64,000 bases of DNA from CBDCIS01 sp965217565. GTDB lineage: Bacteria; Chloroflexota; Dehalococcoidia; Lucifugimonadales; CATOSD01. The stretch lies in assembly GCA_965217565.1 (NCBI GenBank), contig CBDCIS010000002.1, positions 62,001 to 126,000 of the forward strand. The letters run 5' to 3'. A program made the position numbers and the translations under genes. This document shows positions 9,001 through 18,180 of the stretch, in pieces. Each line of letters begins with the position of its first letter. Position 1 is the first letter of the stretch. The notes under the pieces are model-generated. The model ran no database searches, was not told the DNA's origin, and saw only the letters and a list, made by a program, of their open reading frames with translations.

Positions 9001-12000
9001 GGCGTCCGTCGGGATAGAGTTCGGCGACGTTTCGGATCCGCCGCTCGCGCCGTCCGACCTCGAGGTGACGCTCAACGCGGACGGCGGCGGCGACCCGGGC
9101 GACCCGCTCTGCACGCTGATCGCCCCGGCGAGCTTGTCCGAGCGGAGCGTGAACACCTTCGCCGCTCCGGCCTCTGGGACGACCTGCCCGGTTCTCGAGA
9201 AAGAGACGACCTACTTCGTGGTCGTCGAAAGGGCCCGCGTCACCGGTTCTGGCGCCATCGCCGTCAGTGGAACGGCGAGCGGCTCCGAAGACACAGGAGC
9301 CGCGGAGGGGTGGTCCATCGCGGACGGAAGCGCGACATATTCTTCTCAGGCCGCCGCTCAGGGATGGGCCTCGGACGCGTTTTCTTACAACATCGAGGTG
9401 CGCGGCTCCTTCATCAACAACCCGGCCGCCGGCGAGGCGACGGTCACGGGCACGGCGCAGGTAGACGAGACGCTGACGGCGGACACCTCCGGCATATCGG
9501 ATGACGACGGGCTGTCCAACGTTTCGTACAGCTACCAGTGGATTGCGGGAGGGTTGGACATCGCCGGAGCCACCGGCTCCAGCTACACGCTCACGTCCAA
9601 CGAGCAGGGCAAGCGGATCAAGGTGCGGGTGGCATTCGTCGACGACCGAGGCAATTATGAAACGCTGACCAGCGAGGCCACGCCGTCGGTCAAGGCGGCG
9701 GATCGGCCCGGAACTGTTTCGCTCTTTCCGGCACGGCCGAGGGTCGGGACGGTGGTCAGCGCCAGGCTGAGCGATCCCGACGGCCTCGAGGGCGGCGGCT
9801 CGGGTCCCGCGGCGTCCCTGGGCGCAGTTTCGTGGAGCTGGGCCAGGTCTTCCGACGGAAACGTCTGGACCCGCATCGAGGCCTACGGCGAAGGAGACAG
9901 CTACATTCCAACCGAAGAAGACGAAGGGATGCTGCTCAAGGCTGAGGCGTCGTACACCGACGGGCAAGGCTCAGGCAAGTCCGCTCAGGCTGTTTCGTCC
10001 GCCGTCGTGGGCGCCCGCGGACCGGGTCCGGAACTGAAGGTGACGGAGATAGTCACGGGCCTGTCCCACCCCTGGGGCATCGATTTCACCCCCGACGGGA
10101 CGATGCTGTTCACCCAGCGCGCCGGCGTGCTGAACGCGAGGCTGGCCGACGGCACCGTCAAGCGGGTCGCCGCGGATCTGAGCGACCTGCTCGTCGACGG
10201 GTTCGCCGGTCTGCAGGCGCTGGCCGTGGACCCGGACTTTTCGACCAACCGGCGGTTCTACACGCTCCAGGGGCACGCCGGACGCGAGATGCAGGTGATC
10301 GCCTGGACGATCGACGCGGACTACGACGAGGCCACACGAGTCGTCGATCCCCTGGTGGAGGGCATACCGGTCGGTCCGGGCCCTTGGCACTCGGGAGGCC
10401 GGCTTGTGTTCGGCCCGGAGGGATATCTCTGGATCGTGACCGGCGACGGGCGGGTGGTAACGGGCGCGCAGGATATGACGTCCCTTGGCGGCAAGGTCCT
10501 CCGCGTAGACCCACGGACGGGCGCCGGGGCGCCGGGCAATCCGTTCGGCGCCTCCTCGCCGGTGTACGCCTACGGCTTCCGCAACCCCCAGGGCCTGGCG
10601 CTGCGCCCGGGCACGGACCAGATGTGGCTGGTGGAGCACGGCCCGAAACACGACGACGAGATCAATCTGCTCGCACCAGGGGGTAACTACGGCTGGGACC
10701 CGATCCCGGACGACGGCACGTTGGTCTTCTACGACTATTCCGACGAGGCCGGCGTCCCCATGACGGACCTGGCGAAGTTCCCATCTGCGCGCCAGGCCAG
10801 ATGGTCCTCGGGATTCCCCACTCTGGCAACCAGCGGGGCCGTTTTCCTGGATGGCTCCCAATGGGGGGAGTGGGAAGGGCGACTCGCGGTGGCCACGCTC
10901 AAGACGAAGTCGCTTCGTGTCTTCGAGTTCACCGAACAGGGCGATTTCGTGAGTCAGATCGTCGTTCCGGAGCTCGACGGCAGCCAGGGCCGGCTGCGGA
11001 CCCCGGTGCTCGGCCCCGACGGGGCGCTGTACATCGCCACCTCAAACAGACCCGGCGTCGACAGGATTCTCAGGGTGGCCGCCAACCGTGCCGCGACCGG
11101 CGCGCCCGTCATCAGCGGCACCGTCGAAGTCGGCGAATCGCTGACGGCGGACGTGTCCGGGATCGCCGACCCCGACGGGCTCGACGATGCCGCGTTCAGT
11201 TTCCAGTGGGTCCGCAGCCACTCCGGGAACAACTTCTCCGACATCGAAGGAGCCACGGCTTCGACCTACACCCTGGTTATGGCTGACCTTGGCAAGACCA
11301 TTAGCGTGCGGGTGTCGTTCTATGACGACTGGGGCACCCAGGAGACGCTGGCCAGCCCGAGGACCGTTAAGGTATCAGTCGTGGCGTGCACGGCTGGCGA
11401 GCAGGCCCCGGCGGCAACGGCGGTAGAGATCGAAGCCGTCCCCGCTATCGTCGAGTCCACCACCGAGGAATACTTCGTGCTCTACGTGCGGCCCGACCTG
11501 GATTCCGAACGAGAGTTCCCGGTCTCGGTGACCCTGGGCGAAGACGGCACTACAACGCTGACCGAGCAGCTGTCCCCGCTCCCCAAGGAGCATTACCGGG
11601 TGGAAAAGTTTCTCATCGCCGACCCGGCCGACATCGACAACGACTGCATCGACGACATCACCGAACTGGGGTACCCGGTGCGGATGAACCCGCTGAACCC
11701 CGCTAGGGCGGTCCCCTTTCATGATGGCGCGGTGGCCATTCCCGACCGTGAGACATTTGAGACGCTTTCCTACAAGGGCAGAGATGTTCCCTATCACCGC
11801 CATCTCCAGGACCTGGAGTTTGTCAAGTTCTACATTATCGGCGTGGCTACCGACAACATGGGCATCTATTTCATGAACACCGAGACCCACCGATTACATC
11901 CCGATTTCGGGGATGCAATTGGTCTCTGGGAGGACCCACTCTGGGGACAGGGGTACATGGGCGGCGAGATCATATACCACCCAAATGTGGTTGCTCCCGA

Positions 12001-15000
12001 TGGTTCCCTGGGCGTCTACCTCTACCAGTTCCAGCCTATGGATGTATACCCCTTCGGCGATGTGGCCCGTTCGTATGAGGTTTTGGCGGCCATCATGCCG
12101 TTGCTTGATGACAACCTTGCCTACTACCCGATGCTGAGGAGAGCCCTGCCGCTCTATCACAGAGAACGCGCCCTCTACGATGATTCCCGGATCAATGTGG
12201 TGTTGAGAGAGGACATCCTGCCAGATGTTCCGTTCAGCCCCCTCAACGTTGGGGATGGGTACGGTTTCCTTAGGCTCATGTCGATGGAGGAACGCCCCGA
12301 CCCGCGCGACGTGGTGATCTACGAGACCATCCCCAACGAGCTTTCCCGGGTCGCCGGCCTCATCACCACCGTACCCCAGACACCGCTTTCCCACGTCAAC
12401 CTGCGGGCCGTCCAGGACGGTGTCCCCAACGCCTTCATTCGCGACGCCCTCGACGACGGCGACATCGACGATCTCATCGGCAGATACGTCCACTACAGCG
12501 TCACGGCGGACGGCTACTCCATCCGCGCCGCCACTCCCGCCGAAGTCGAGGCCTACTTCGCCGCTTCGCGCCCTCCCGGAACCCAGACGCCGGAACGGGA
12601 TCTCACAGTCACCCAGATCACCGACCTGGACGACATCGGCTTCGACGACTGGAATGCGTTCGGCGTCAAGGCGGCCAACGTGGCCGTGCTGCGGACGCTG
12701 GGTTTTCCCGACGGAACCGTCCCCGACGGATTCGCGGCGCCCTTCTACTTCTACGACGAGTTCATGAAGCATAACGGGTTCTATGACGATATCGAAGAGA
12801 TGCTGGAAGACCCGGACTTCCAGTCGGACTATGGCACCCAGGAGAAAGAACTCAAGAAACTCCGCAAGAAGATCAAACAGGGGGAGACGCCCGACTGGAT
12901 CATCGACGCGCTGGAGGAGATGCAGGCCACCTACCCCGAAGGGCAATCGCTGCGATATCGGTCGAGCACAAACAACGAAGACCTGCCGGGCTTCAGCGGC
13001 GCCGGGCTGTACGACTCCAAGACCCAGGACCCGGAGGAGACGGAGGAGGACGGCATCGACAAGTCCATCAAAGGGGTGTGGGCCAGCCTGTGGAACTTCC
13101 GGGCATTCACTGAACGCGAGTTCCACCGCATCGACCACCTGGCGACGGCCATGGGGGTGCTGGTGCATCCCAACTACTCGGATGAGCTGGCCAACGGCGT
13201 GGCCGTCAGCTTCGACCCTATCTACGGAACGGAGGGGAGCTACTACGTCAACACGCAACTCGGCGAGGACCTGGTCACCAATCCCGACGCACACTCCGTG
13301 CCCGAGGAAATCCTGTTGGACCTGTCCGGTTCATACACCACCCTGGCGACCTCCAACCAGGTGCCAGGAGGACAACTCCTCCTGAGCGACGCTCAAATTG
13401 GCCAGTTGCGCCGGCATCTCCAGGCTATCCATGACCATTTCGAAGGTCTGTACGACCCCGGACCCGACGAACCCTTCGCAATGGAGATCGAGTTCAAGAT
13501 CACCAGCGACGATGTTCTGTCCATCAAACAGGCCCGCCCCTGGGTGTTTGGCGTTCCCACCTCGGCCGAAGCCTCGGGAACTCCACAGGAAGAACCGATA
13601 TGGTCGGCGACCTTGACGGTAGGGATCGGAGAGAATTTTGCCGGCTATACGACATTCCTGTCTTCGCCGGAAACCAACACCCTGGGCGCTCTCTCGTCCA
13701 ACACCATCACGTTGGACAATACCAGCTACACCGTCAGGGCTCTGGGGGTCCTGAACGGTAAGCTGATTCTCTCAGTGATGCCAAAACTGACTGCCGACTT
13801 TGTCCTGGTGGTTGGGACGGACGAATTCGCCTCTACCGACGCATCGACCCTGGAGGGAGACTCCATCTCCATCATCCAGTTCCAGTGGAACGACCCGGGA
13901 CTAAACTTGCCGGAGGGGAAAGAGGTCGCCGTCAGAGTAACTGAGCCAGCCGAGAACACCCCGGCCCTGGGCGCGCCCACCATCATCGGTACTGCGCAGG
14001 AGGACGATATGCTGACTGCGGACACCTCCGGCATTGAGGACGCGGACGGGCTGGCCAATGCTTCCTACAGCTACCAGTGGGTCCGGAACGACGGGGTATC
14101 CGACACGGAGATAGAGGATGCAACGGACTCGGCCTACACGGTGACGGATGATGATGTTGGCAAGACGATCAAGGTACGGGTGACATTCACCGACGATGCT
14201 GACAACCAGGAGTCCCTGACCAGCGATGCGACGGGCCCGGTGATTGCGGCGCCCAACCGTCAGGCCACTGGCAAGCCCACCATCGACGGGACGGCCCGCG
14301 TGGGCCAGACGCTGACGGCGGACACCTCGAACATCTCCGACCTCGACGGGATAACCAACGCCACCTTTTTCTACCAGTGGAGGGCCGGGGGCCTGACCAT
14401 AAGCGGGGCCACCCGCTCCACCTACACCCTCACCGCCAACGAGCAGGGCAAGACCGTCACGGTAAGGGTGAGATTCGTCGACGACCGGAACAACATCGAA
14501 TCGCGGGCCAGCGATGCGACCGAAGAGGTGGCGGCGGCACCCAACCGTGATGCCACGGGAGCTCCCACCATCACCGGAATGCCCCAGGTGGGGCAGACTC
14601 TGACGGCGGACACGTCTAACATCGCCGACCAGGACGGGCTGTCGAACGTTTCCTACGGCTACCGGTGGATCGCCGGCGGGTCGGACATCGACGGGGCCAA
14701 CGGCTCAACATACACCCTGTCGGAGGACGACGTGGGCAAGACCATCAGGGTGCGGGTGTCCTTCACCGACGATTCCGGTAACAGGGAATCCCTGACCAGC
14801 TCTGCGACGGCAGTGGTGGCTGCGGCCCCGGAGGGCAACAGCCCGGCCACGGGCGCCCCGGCCATCGGCGGTACGCTGCAGGTGGGCGAGACCCTCACCG
14901 CCTCAACGTCGGGCATCGCCGACCAGGACGGCCTGGACGACGTTTCCTACGGCTACCAGTGGATTGCGGGAGGTTCGGACGTCGGCGGGGCCACCGGTTC

Positions 15001-16330
15001 CACCTACACCCTCACCTCCAGCGAGCAGGGACAGACCATCAGGGTGCGGGTGACTTTCACCGACGACGCTGGCAATGCAGAATCGCTGGCCAGCGCTGCG
15101 ACCGCCCAGGTGGAAGCCAGGCCCAACACCCCAGCCACGAGCCAGCCCACCATCACTGGCACGCCCCAAGTGGGCGAGACGCTGACGGCGGACACCTCCG
15201 GCATATCGGACGACGACGGGCTGACCAACGTTTCGTACAGCTACCAGTGGATGGCTGACGGCGTGGACATTCAGAACGCGACCAGCTCCACCTACAAGCT
15301 CGTATTCCCCGACCAGGGCAAGACCATCAAGGTGAAGGTGTCCTTCACCGACGACCGCGACAATGAGGAAACTCTGACCAGTGCGGCGACTGTGGCCGTT
15401 ACTGCAGCTGCCAACCGCGGGGCCACGGGCCAGCCCACCATCAGCGGCACGCCCCAGGTGGGCCAGACGCTGACGGCGGATACGGCAAACATCGCCGATG
15501 AGGACGGGCTGGACGACGTGTCCTACGGCTACCAGTGGGTTTCCGGCGGTACGGACATCGATGGGGCCACCGGCTCCAGCTACGAGCTCACGTCCAGCGA
15601 GCAGGGGCAGACCATCCAGGTCCGGGTGACTTTCACCGACGACCGCGACAATGAGGAAACTCTGACCAGTGCGGCGACTGTGGCCGTTACTGCAGCTGCC
15701 AACCGCGACGCCACGGGCCAGCCCACCATCAGCGGTACGCCCCGGGTGGACCAGACGCTGACGGCGGATACGGCAAACATCGTCGACCAGGACGGGCTGA
15801 CCAACGTGTCCTACAGCTACCAGTGGATCGCCGGAGGGTCGGACATCGGCGGGGCCACCGGCTCCACCCACACCCTGACCGCCAGCGAGCAGGGACAGAC
15901 CATCCAGGTCCGGGTGACCTTCACCGACGACGCCGATAACGAGGAGTCCCTGACCAGCATTGCTACTGCCGAAGTTGCGGCGGCGCCGGTTCCCCTCACC
16001 GTCAGCGTGACGGTTTCTGCCCCGGCGACCCACGACGGCTCGTCCGAGTTCACCTTCGAGATCGAGTTCAGCGAGGAGTTCGGAATCAGCTACGCGACCC
16101 TGCGGGACCACGCCTTCAATGTAACGGGCGGGTCCGTGGAGAGGGCGCAAAGAACGGACAAGCCCAGCAACATTCCCTGGCTCATCACGGTAAAGCCGCA
16201 AGGCAACGGGGACGTGACCATCGTCCTGCCCGTCACCACGGACTGCGGAGCCGACGGCGCCATCTGCACCGGGGACGGCAGGAAACTCTCCAACTCGCTG
16301 AGCGTCACCGTATCGGGGCCGGGAGGCTAG
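6041..16330 (+). CDS. giant multidomain secreted protein (propellers, LRR, GSDH-like, PEP-synthase-like, Ig repeats)
   Basis: 3429 residues. Order by residue: signal peptide 1-32; beta-propeller 40-253 (repeats of GIWSDGTTMWVAD); Ig-like repeat about 265-350; LRR block about 405-573; second propeller 684-933; a 944-1120 beta domain; Ig-like domains to about 1323; a glucose/sorbosone-dehydrogenase-like propeller 1328-1683 (LSHPWGIDFTPDG, HSGGRLVFGPEG, YAYGFRNPQGLAL, GGNYGWDP); an Ig repeat; the domain shared with the 4713 gene 1784-1957; a PEP-utilising swivel-like segment about 2081-2185 (TPLSHVNLRA with its His); a PEP-synthase/PPDK ATP-binding-like domain 2193-2503 (GVKAANVAVL, LRYRSSTNNEDLPG, IKQARPWVF); seven Ig repeats 2643-3317; and a C-terminal beta domain. 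The swivel lies before the ATP-binding part, the reverse of classical PEP synthase. An exported protein would not meet ATP, so activity is doubtful. It follows the 4713 gene with an ATGA overlap. Confidence 0.88.
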   Translation: MSASRRPAPLPLLLVGLAVIAALALIPWIVHAQSRDVDSDFTLAAANGYPTGIWSDGTTMWVADFEDAKLYAYRMSDRSRDSGKDFTLDAANGSPVGIWSDGTTMWVSDFADGKLYAYRMSDRSRDSGKDFNTLSAAGNKFPEGIWSDGTTMWVADTGNDTVFAYDLSTRAWDFEKDITLGPGHNSPMGVWSNGSTMWVSDWRDAKLYAYSMSDRSRDAGKDFALDADDESYEGIWSAGSTMWVASRDDAKLYAYDWNNPATGAPTITGAVRVDETLAAGTRSIADADGLDAVIFEYQWVSNDGNADTGIAGATDSSYSIVPGDRGRTIKVRVSFTDGAGNDESLTSEPTGRIGASGICDRTPSVMAAIVAGMPGVGDCSEVSETRLRTWTGSQHSGPDVTPGLHLQGRGLSTLQAGDFRDLHALRALDLNRNFLETVPEELFEDLRAVEEIDLSGNFIDELPDGTFAGQTANLSVLDLSANRLERLSDGVLGNLDALVSLSLAGNGLSGLPAGLFDDLASLEVLDLSANSINELPEDVFADLGSLAELDLSGNKLKDLPVGLFEGLSGLTDLDAGDNPGAPFTFTAELERRGDDTVMVRLAEGATPFDLQIELSARNGDLSAETVTIASGSSYSDVIEVRAHGHLPVTVEIDSAGFLLPSGGSASGIRADRGSAMLMWVGRPLVQREWIQDGPFALHPENADPKSIWSDGETLWVGDESARRVFAYKLWDDPGTAVSEYGTRDPGWDLPSLGDEDFYVTGHGPRLYVAEESLEGASRDVFGYDLTGFTRAEDRDFVYGGLNVAGGVFIVRGTATDGRHLWITNTTSHAHAFRLFDDPETPGDEYGRPDTFQKLTIPGRGQLRGLFTDGRTMWGVRFASNDASARSVKLSDGTDAGYDFPLHEDNDHASGIWSDGETFYVVDADDDMIYTYHGVSGVVPPVVEDAETAAALVGNTGQSGDAGHDLGSAGAKRAQAFTTGTSKAGYALASVGIEFGDVSDPPLAPSDLEVTLNADGGGDPGDPLCTLIAPASLSERSVNTFAAPASGTTCPVLEKETTYFVVVERARVTGSGAIAVSGTASGSEDTGAAEGWSIADGSATYSSQAAAQGWASDAFSYNIEVRGSFINNPAAGEATVTGTAQVDETLTADTSGISDDDGLSNVSYSYQWIAGGLDIAGATGSSYTLTSNEQGKRIKVRVAFVDDRGNYETLTSEATPSVKAADRPGTVSLFPARPRVGTVVSARLSDPDGLEGGGSGPAASLGAVSWSWARSSDGNVWTRIEAYGEGDSYIPTEEDEGMLLKAEASYTDGQGSGKSAQAVSSAVVGARGPGPELKVTEIVTGLSHPWGIDFTPDGTMLFTQRAGVLNARLADGTVKRVAADLSDLLVDGFAGLQALAVDPDFSTNRRFYTLQGHAGREMQVIAWTIDADYDEATRVVDPLVEGIPVGPGPWHSGGRLVFGPEGYLWIVTGDGRVVTGAQDMTSLGGKVLRVDPRTGAGAPGNPFGASSPVYAYGFRNPQGLALRPGTDQMWLVEHGPKHDDEINLLAPGGNYGWDPIPDDGTLVFYDYSDEAGVPMTDLAKFPSARQARWSSGFPTLATSGAVFLDGSQWGEWEGRLAVATLKTKSLRVFEFTEQGDFVSQIVVPELDGSQGRLRTPVLGPDGALYIATSNRPGVDRILRVAANRAATGAPVISGTVEVGESLTADVSGIADPDGLDDAAFSFQWVRSHSGNNFSDIEGATASTYTLVMADLGKTISVRVSFYDDWGTQETLASPRTVKVSVVACTAGEQAPAATAVEIEAVPAIVESTTEEYFVLYVRPDLDSEREFPVSVTLGEDGTTTLTEQLSPLPKEHYRVEKFLIADPADIDNDCIDDITELGYPVRMNPLNPARAVPFHDGAVAIPDRETFETLSYKGRDVPYHRHLQDLEFVKFYIIGVATDNMGIYFMNTETHRLHPDFGDAIGLWEDPLWGQGYMGGEIIYHPNVVAPDGSLGVYLYQFQPMDVYPFGDVARSYEVLAAIMPLLDDNLAYYPMLRRALPLYHRERALYDDSRINVVLREDILPDVPFSPLNVGDGYGFLRLMSMEERPDPRDVVIYETIPNELSRVAGLITTVPQTPLSHVNLRAVQDGVPNAFIRDALDDGDIDDLIGRYVHYSVTADGYSIRAATPAEVEAYFAASRPPGTQTPERDLTVTQITDLDDIGFDDWNAFGVKAANVAVLRTLGFPDGTVPDGFAAPFYFYDEFMKHNGFYDDIEEMLEDPDFQSDYGTQEKELKKLRKKIKQGETPDWIIDALEEMQATYPEGQSLRYRSSTNNEDLPGFSGAGLYDSKTQDPEETEEDGIDKSIKGVWASLWNFRAFTEREFHRIDHLATAMGVLVHPNYSDELANGVAVSFDPIYGTEGSYYVNTQLGEDLVTNPDAHSVPEEILLDLSGSYTTLATSNQVPGGQLLLSDAQIGQLRRHLQAIHDHFEGLYDPGPDEPFAMEIEFKITSDDVLSIKQARPWVFGVPTSAEASGTPQEEPIWSATLTVGIGENFAGYTTFLSSPETNTLGALSSNTITLDNTSYTVRALGVLNGKLILSVMPKLTADFVLVVGTDEFASTDASTLEGDSISIIQFQWNDPGLNLPEGKEVAVRVTEPAENTPALGAPTIIGTAQEDDMLTADTSGIEDADGLANASYSYQWVRNDGVSDTEIEDATDSAYTVTDDDVGKTIKVRVTFTDDADNQESLTSDATGPVIAAPNRQATGKPTIDGTARVGQTLTADTSNISDLDGITNATFFYQWRAGGLTISGATRSTYTLTANEQGKTVTVRVRFVDDRNNIESRASDATEEVAAAPNRDATGAPTITGMPQVGQTLTADTSNIADQDGLSNVSYGYRWIAGGSDIDGANGSTYTLSEDDVGKTIRVRVSFTDDSGNRESLTSSATAVVAAAPEGNSPATGAPAIGGTLQVGETLTASTSGIADQDGLDDVSYGYQWIAGGSDVGGATGSTYTLTSSEQGQTIRVRVTFTDDAGNAESLASAATAQVEARPNTPATSQPTITGTPQVGETLTADTSGISDDDGLTNVSYSYQWMADGVDIQNATSSTYKLVFPDQGKTIKVKVSFTDDRDNEETLTSAATVAVTAAANRGATGQPTISGTPQVGQTLTADTANIADEDGLDDVSYGYQWVSGGTDIDGATGSSYELTSSEQGQTIQVRVTFTDDRDNEETLTSAATVAVTAAANRDATGQPTISGTPRVDQTLTADTANIVDQDGLTNVSYSYQWIAGGSDIGGATGSTHTLTASEQGQTIQVRVTFTDDADNEESLTSIATAEVAAAPVPLTVSVTVSAPATHDGSSEFTFEIEFSEEFGISYATLRDHAFNVTGGSVERAQRTDKPSNIPWLITVKPQGNGDVTIVLPVTTDCGADGAICTGDGRKLSNSLSVTVSGPGG
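15344..15707 (+). repeat. exact 76-bp duplication between adjacent Ig repeats of the giant gene
   Basis: Bases 15344-15419 are repeated exactly at 15632-15707, 288 bases (96 codons) later, with strong similarity continuing downstream on both sides. The spacing equals one Ig-like repeat, so this is a recent in-frame repeat duplication and a site where repeat number could change. Confidence 0.85.
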
Positions 16331-16373
16331 GAGCGGCGGGCTGCGGACAGCATTGCAGGCCGCATACATGGAC

Positions 16374-16403
16374 GTCCGGGCGGGCTCACCGCCACGCCCG
16401 GAC
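16374..16403. terminator. hairpin downstream of the giant gene
   Basis: A perfect 9-bp stem, GTCCGGGCG and CGCCCGGAC, with a 12-base loop, starts 44 bases after the giant's stop. There is no T tract, so it is a possible factor-dependent terminator or mRNA 3' stabiliser rather than a classical intrinsic terminator. Confidence 0.45.
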
Positions 16404-16540
16404 GGGCGCTCACCCTACGCGGGAGCGGCTGAGGCGGCGTCATCTCGCGCCTCCCGCCATCGTGCTGCGCCCACCGCCGCACGTACCGGACGCTCCCGCC
16501 GGAGAGGGTCCAGGTGAGCTCCTGCGGGAGGACCGGCTCG

Positions 16541-16939
16541 ATGCCGAGACAGCGCACACATCACAGCAGAAGAACCTACGTCTTCCCCGACGACTTCCCG
16601 GAGCGCCTGGTGCGCTTCAAGGAGGAGTCGGACCTGCCGTGGGCGGAGATCGCCCGCCGCCTGGGGACCTATCCCCACACCGTGAAGCGGTGGTGGAAGG
16701 AAGGGGTGCGGCCCCATTTCCGGCACCAGATGGCGCTCCTGGACCTGGCCGACGACCTGGGCCTGGGCCATCTGTTCACCGACTGGAGCATCCGGCGCGA
16801 AACGGGGAATGGGACGCCCGGCTCCGCCGGGGGCGAGCGCAGCTCCGGGAGGGTCCTCAGACCGGCGGAGCCGCCGCGATGCAAGAGCCCAAAGCGAAAG
16901 GCGGCGCATCGGCGAGGCGCCCGCGACCGCAGGGGCTGA
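16541..16939 (+). CDS. small helix-turn-helix DNA-binding protein
   Basis: 132 residues if started at ATG 16541, preferred over an upstream in-frame GTG because GGGAGGA lies eight bases before it. Residues about 10-75 hold a helix-turn-helix of the IARRLGTYPHTVKRWWKEG type, in the setting F-P-E-RL-x-FKEESDLPWAEIARRLG. The tail is Arg/Lys/Pro-rich and probably disordered. The gene at 19987-20334 encodes the same arrangement (RLESLKEASGLTWSAFSQTIG ... RRWRRKGV), so the two are paralogues flanking the regulator at 17013. Proteins like this are common next to serine recombinases in Chloroflexota-type mobile elements and probably regulate element genes; the targets are unknown. Confidence 0.65.
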   Translation: MPRQRTHHSRRTYVFPDDFPERLVRFKEESDLPWAEIARRLGTYPHTVKRWWKEGVRPHFRHQMALLDLADDLGLGHLFTDWSIRRETGNGTPGSAGGERSSGRVLRPAEPPRCKSPKRKAAHRRGARDRRG

Positions 16940-16971
16940 AACGCAAAAAAGGCGGCATACATTGGCGTGCC

Positions 16972-17006
16972 GGGGGAAGGACACCGAATCGCGGTGTCCT
17001 TCCCCC
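16972..17006. terminator. strong hairpin between convergent genes
   Basis: A perfect 15-bp stem (16972-16986 with 16992-17006, GGGGGAAGGACACCG against its complement) and a 5-base loop lies between the stop of the 16541 gene and the stop of the convergent regulator at 17013. The position fits a bidirectional terminator. No adjacent T tract is present on the + strand; six A residues at 16946-16951 would be a distal T tract for the - strand. Confidence 0.7.
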
Positions 17007-17012
17007 GAGTCT

Positions 17013-18119
17013 CTAGGCGGCGGCCATCTCCGGCTGCTTGAGCATGGCGGAGTAGCCCGGCATCAGGACGGGCGTCATCGACAACCGGCCCGCGCCGTCG
17101 TACCCGGCGCGGTAGGCGTACTCCGCCTTCGCGCCCCAGGGCACCCGACCGCCGACCCGGACGGCGGGACCGCCGAGCCTGCCGCTGCGCCCAGGCCCGC
17201 CCGCGCCGTGCACCACCATCCCGCTCCGCTCGCCCTTCCGCCAGCCCAGCACCTTCACCTCGGCGGGCATGACCCGCTCCTCCGACTTCGCGCGCCGGAA
17301 CAGCACGGCGTGCAGCCTCTTCAGCACGCCCGCCGACGGAGTGGACCTGCCGTTCATGATCTGGGAGAGGTACGAGGAGCTGATGCCCGCTCGCCGTGCG
17401 ACCTCGTTCTGGCTGAAGCCGTGAGCGTCCATGCGGTCCCACACGGCCTTCGGGTCGACGCAGGCAAGCTGCGCGGACGCGACCGTCGCCTCGGCCTCCA
17501 GCGCCGCCTCGACCAGCGCCTGGACCCTCACGCCCATGCTCCTGCGGCCGCGGGACACCTCCGACATGTAGCTGGCGGACACCCCGACCCGCTCGGCCAG
17601 GTCCCGCATGGTCATGCCCAGGGCGCGGGCGCGCTCCCGGACGTAGCTGCTCTGCCCGTTCACCACGCTCGCCGGGCGGTTGGCGCACTGTGCGGGAGCG
17701 ATCTTCGCCGGGGCCTTGAGCGCCGACTCGACCCGGGTCTGGACCTTGACGCCCATGTGCTTGCGGCCACGGGCCACCTCCGACATGTATCCGTAGGACA
17801 CCCCGGCGCTGTCGGCCAGGTCCCGCATGGTCATTCCCATCTCGCGGGCGCGCTCCCTGATGAAGCTGCTCTCGCCGGTCACGGCGCCGCCCTGGCGGTA
17901 GACGATTCCCTGGCCGGGGACCTCTCCCAGGACCGCCGCGACCTTCTGGCGCATCTTGGGAGTCCACTGCCTGCCCCCGTTCGCAAACTGCGACAGGTAG
18001 CCCGCGCTCACGCCCATCAGGGCCGCGAGCTCCTTCATGGTGACCCCCCGCCGCCTGGCAGCAGCCCTGAGCTCGCTCTCCGCCGTCCTCGTTCCGGTTG
18101 CCACCGTTGCCGTCGTCAT
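17013..18119 (-). CDS. regulator with four tandem XRE-type helix-turn-helix domains
   Basis: 368 residues from the ATG at 18119, preceded by AGAAGGAGGAC; the open frame continues upstream but without start signals. Four Cro/CI-type domains lie in a row: about 15-66 (TMKELAALMGVSAGYLSQF), 80-132 (TMRDLADSAGVSYGYMSEV), 155-207 (TMRDLAERVGVSASYMSEV) and 220-273 (SQNEVARRAGISSSYLSQI). Domains 2 and 3 are close copies. The C-terminal 90 residues are Gly/Arg-rich and end in MLKQPEMAAA with no recognised fold. XRE regulators usually carry one such domain and dimerise; four in one chain suggests binding to repeated operator half-sites as a monomer. The gene is transcribed away from an attenuator-like leader at 18149-18279. 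It is likely a regulator of the surrounding integrative element. Confidence 0.85.
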   Translation of the reverse strand: MTTATVATGTRTAESELRAAARRRGVTMKELAALMGVSAGYLSQFANGGRQWTPKMRQKVAAVLGEVPGQGIVYRQGGAVTGESSFIRERAREMGMTMRDLADSAGVSYGYMSEVARGRKHMGVKVQTRVESALKAPAKIAPAQCANRPASVVNGQSSYVRERARALGMTMRDLAERVGVSASYMSEVSRGRRSMGVRVQALVEAALEAEATVASAQLACVDPKAVWDRMDAHGFSQNEVARRAGISSSYLSQIMNGRSTPSAGVLKRLHAVLFRRAKSEERVMPAEVKVLGWRKGERSGMVVHGAGGPGRSGRLGGPAVRVGGRVPWGAKAEYAYRAGYDGAGRLSMTPVLMPGYSAMLKQPEMAAA

Positions 18120-18180
18120 CGGTCCGTCCTCCTTCTGTGTTGTGTTGCCTTTGGCCTGCGCCCGCTTGCGGGCAAAGAAG

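Noticed and set aside
6099..16369. Many long frames antisense to or out of frame with the giant gene
   Set aside because: They are products of high GC and repeats; none has start signals or recognisable domains, while the main frame has continuous domain structure.
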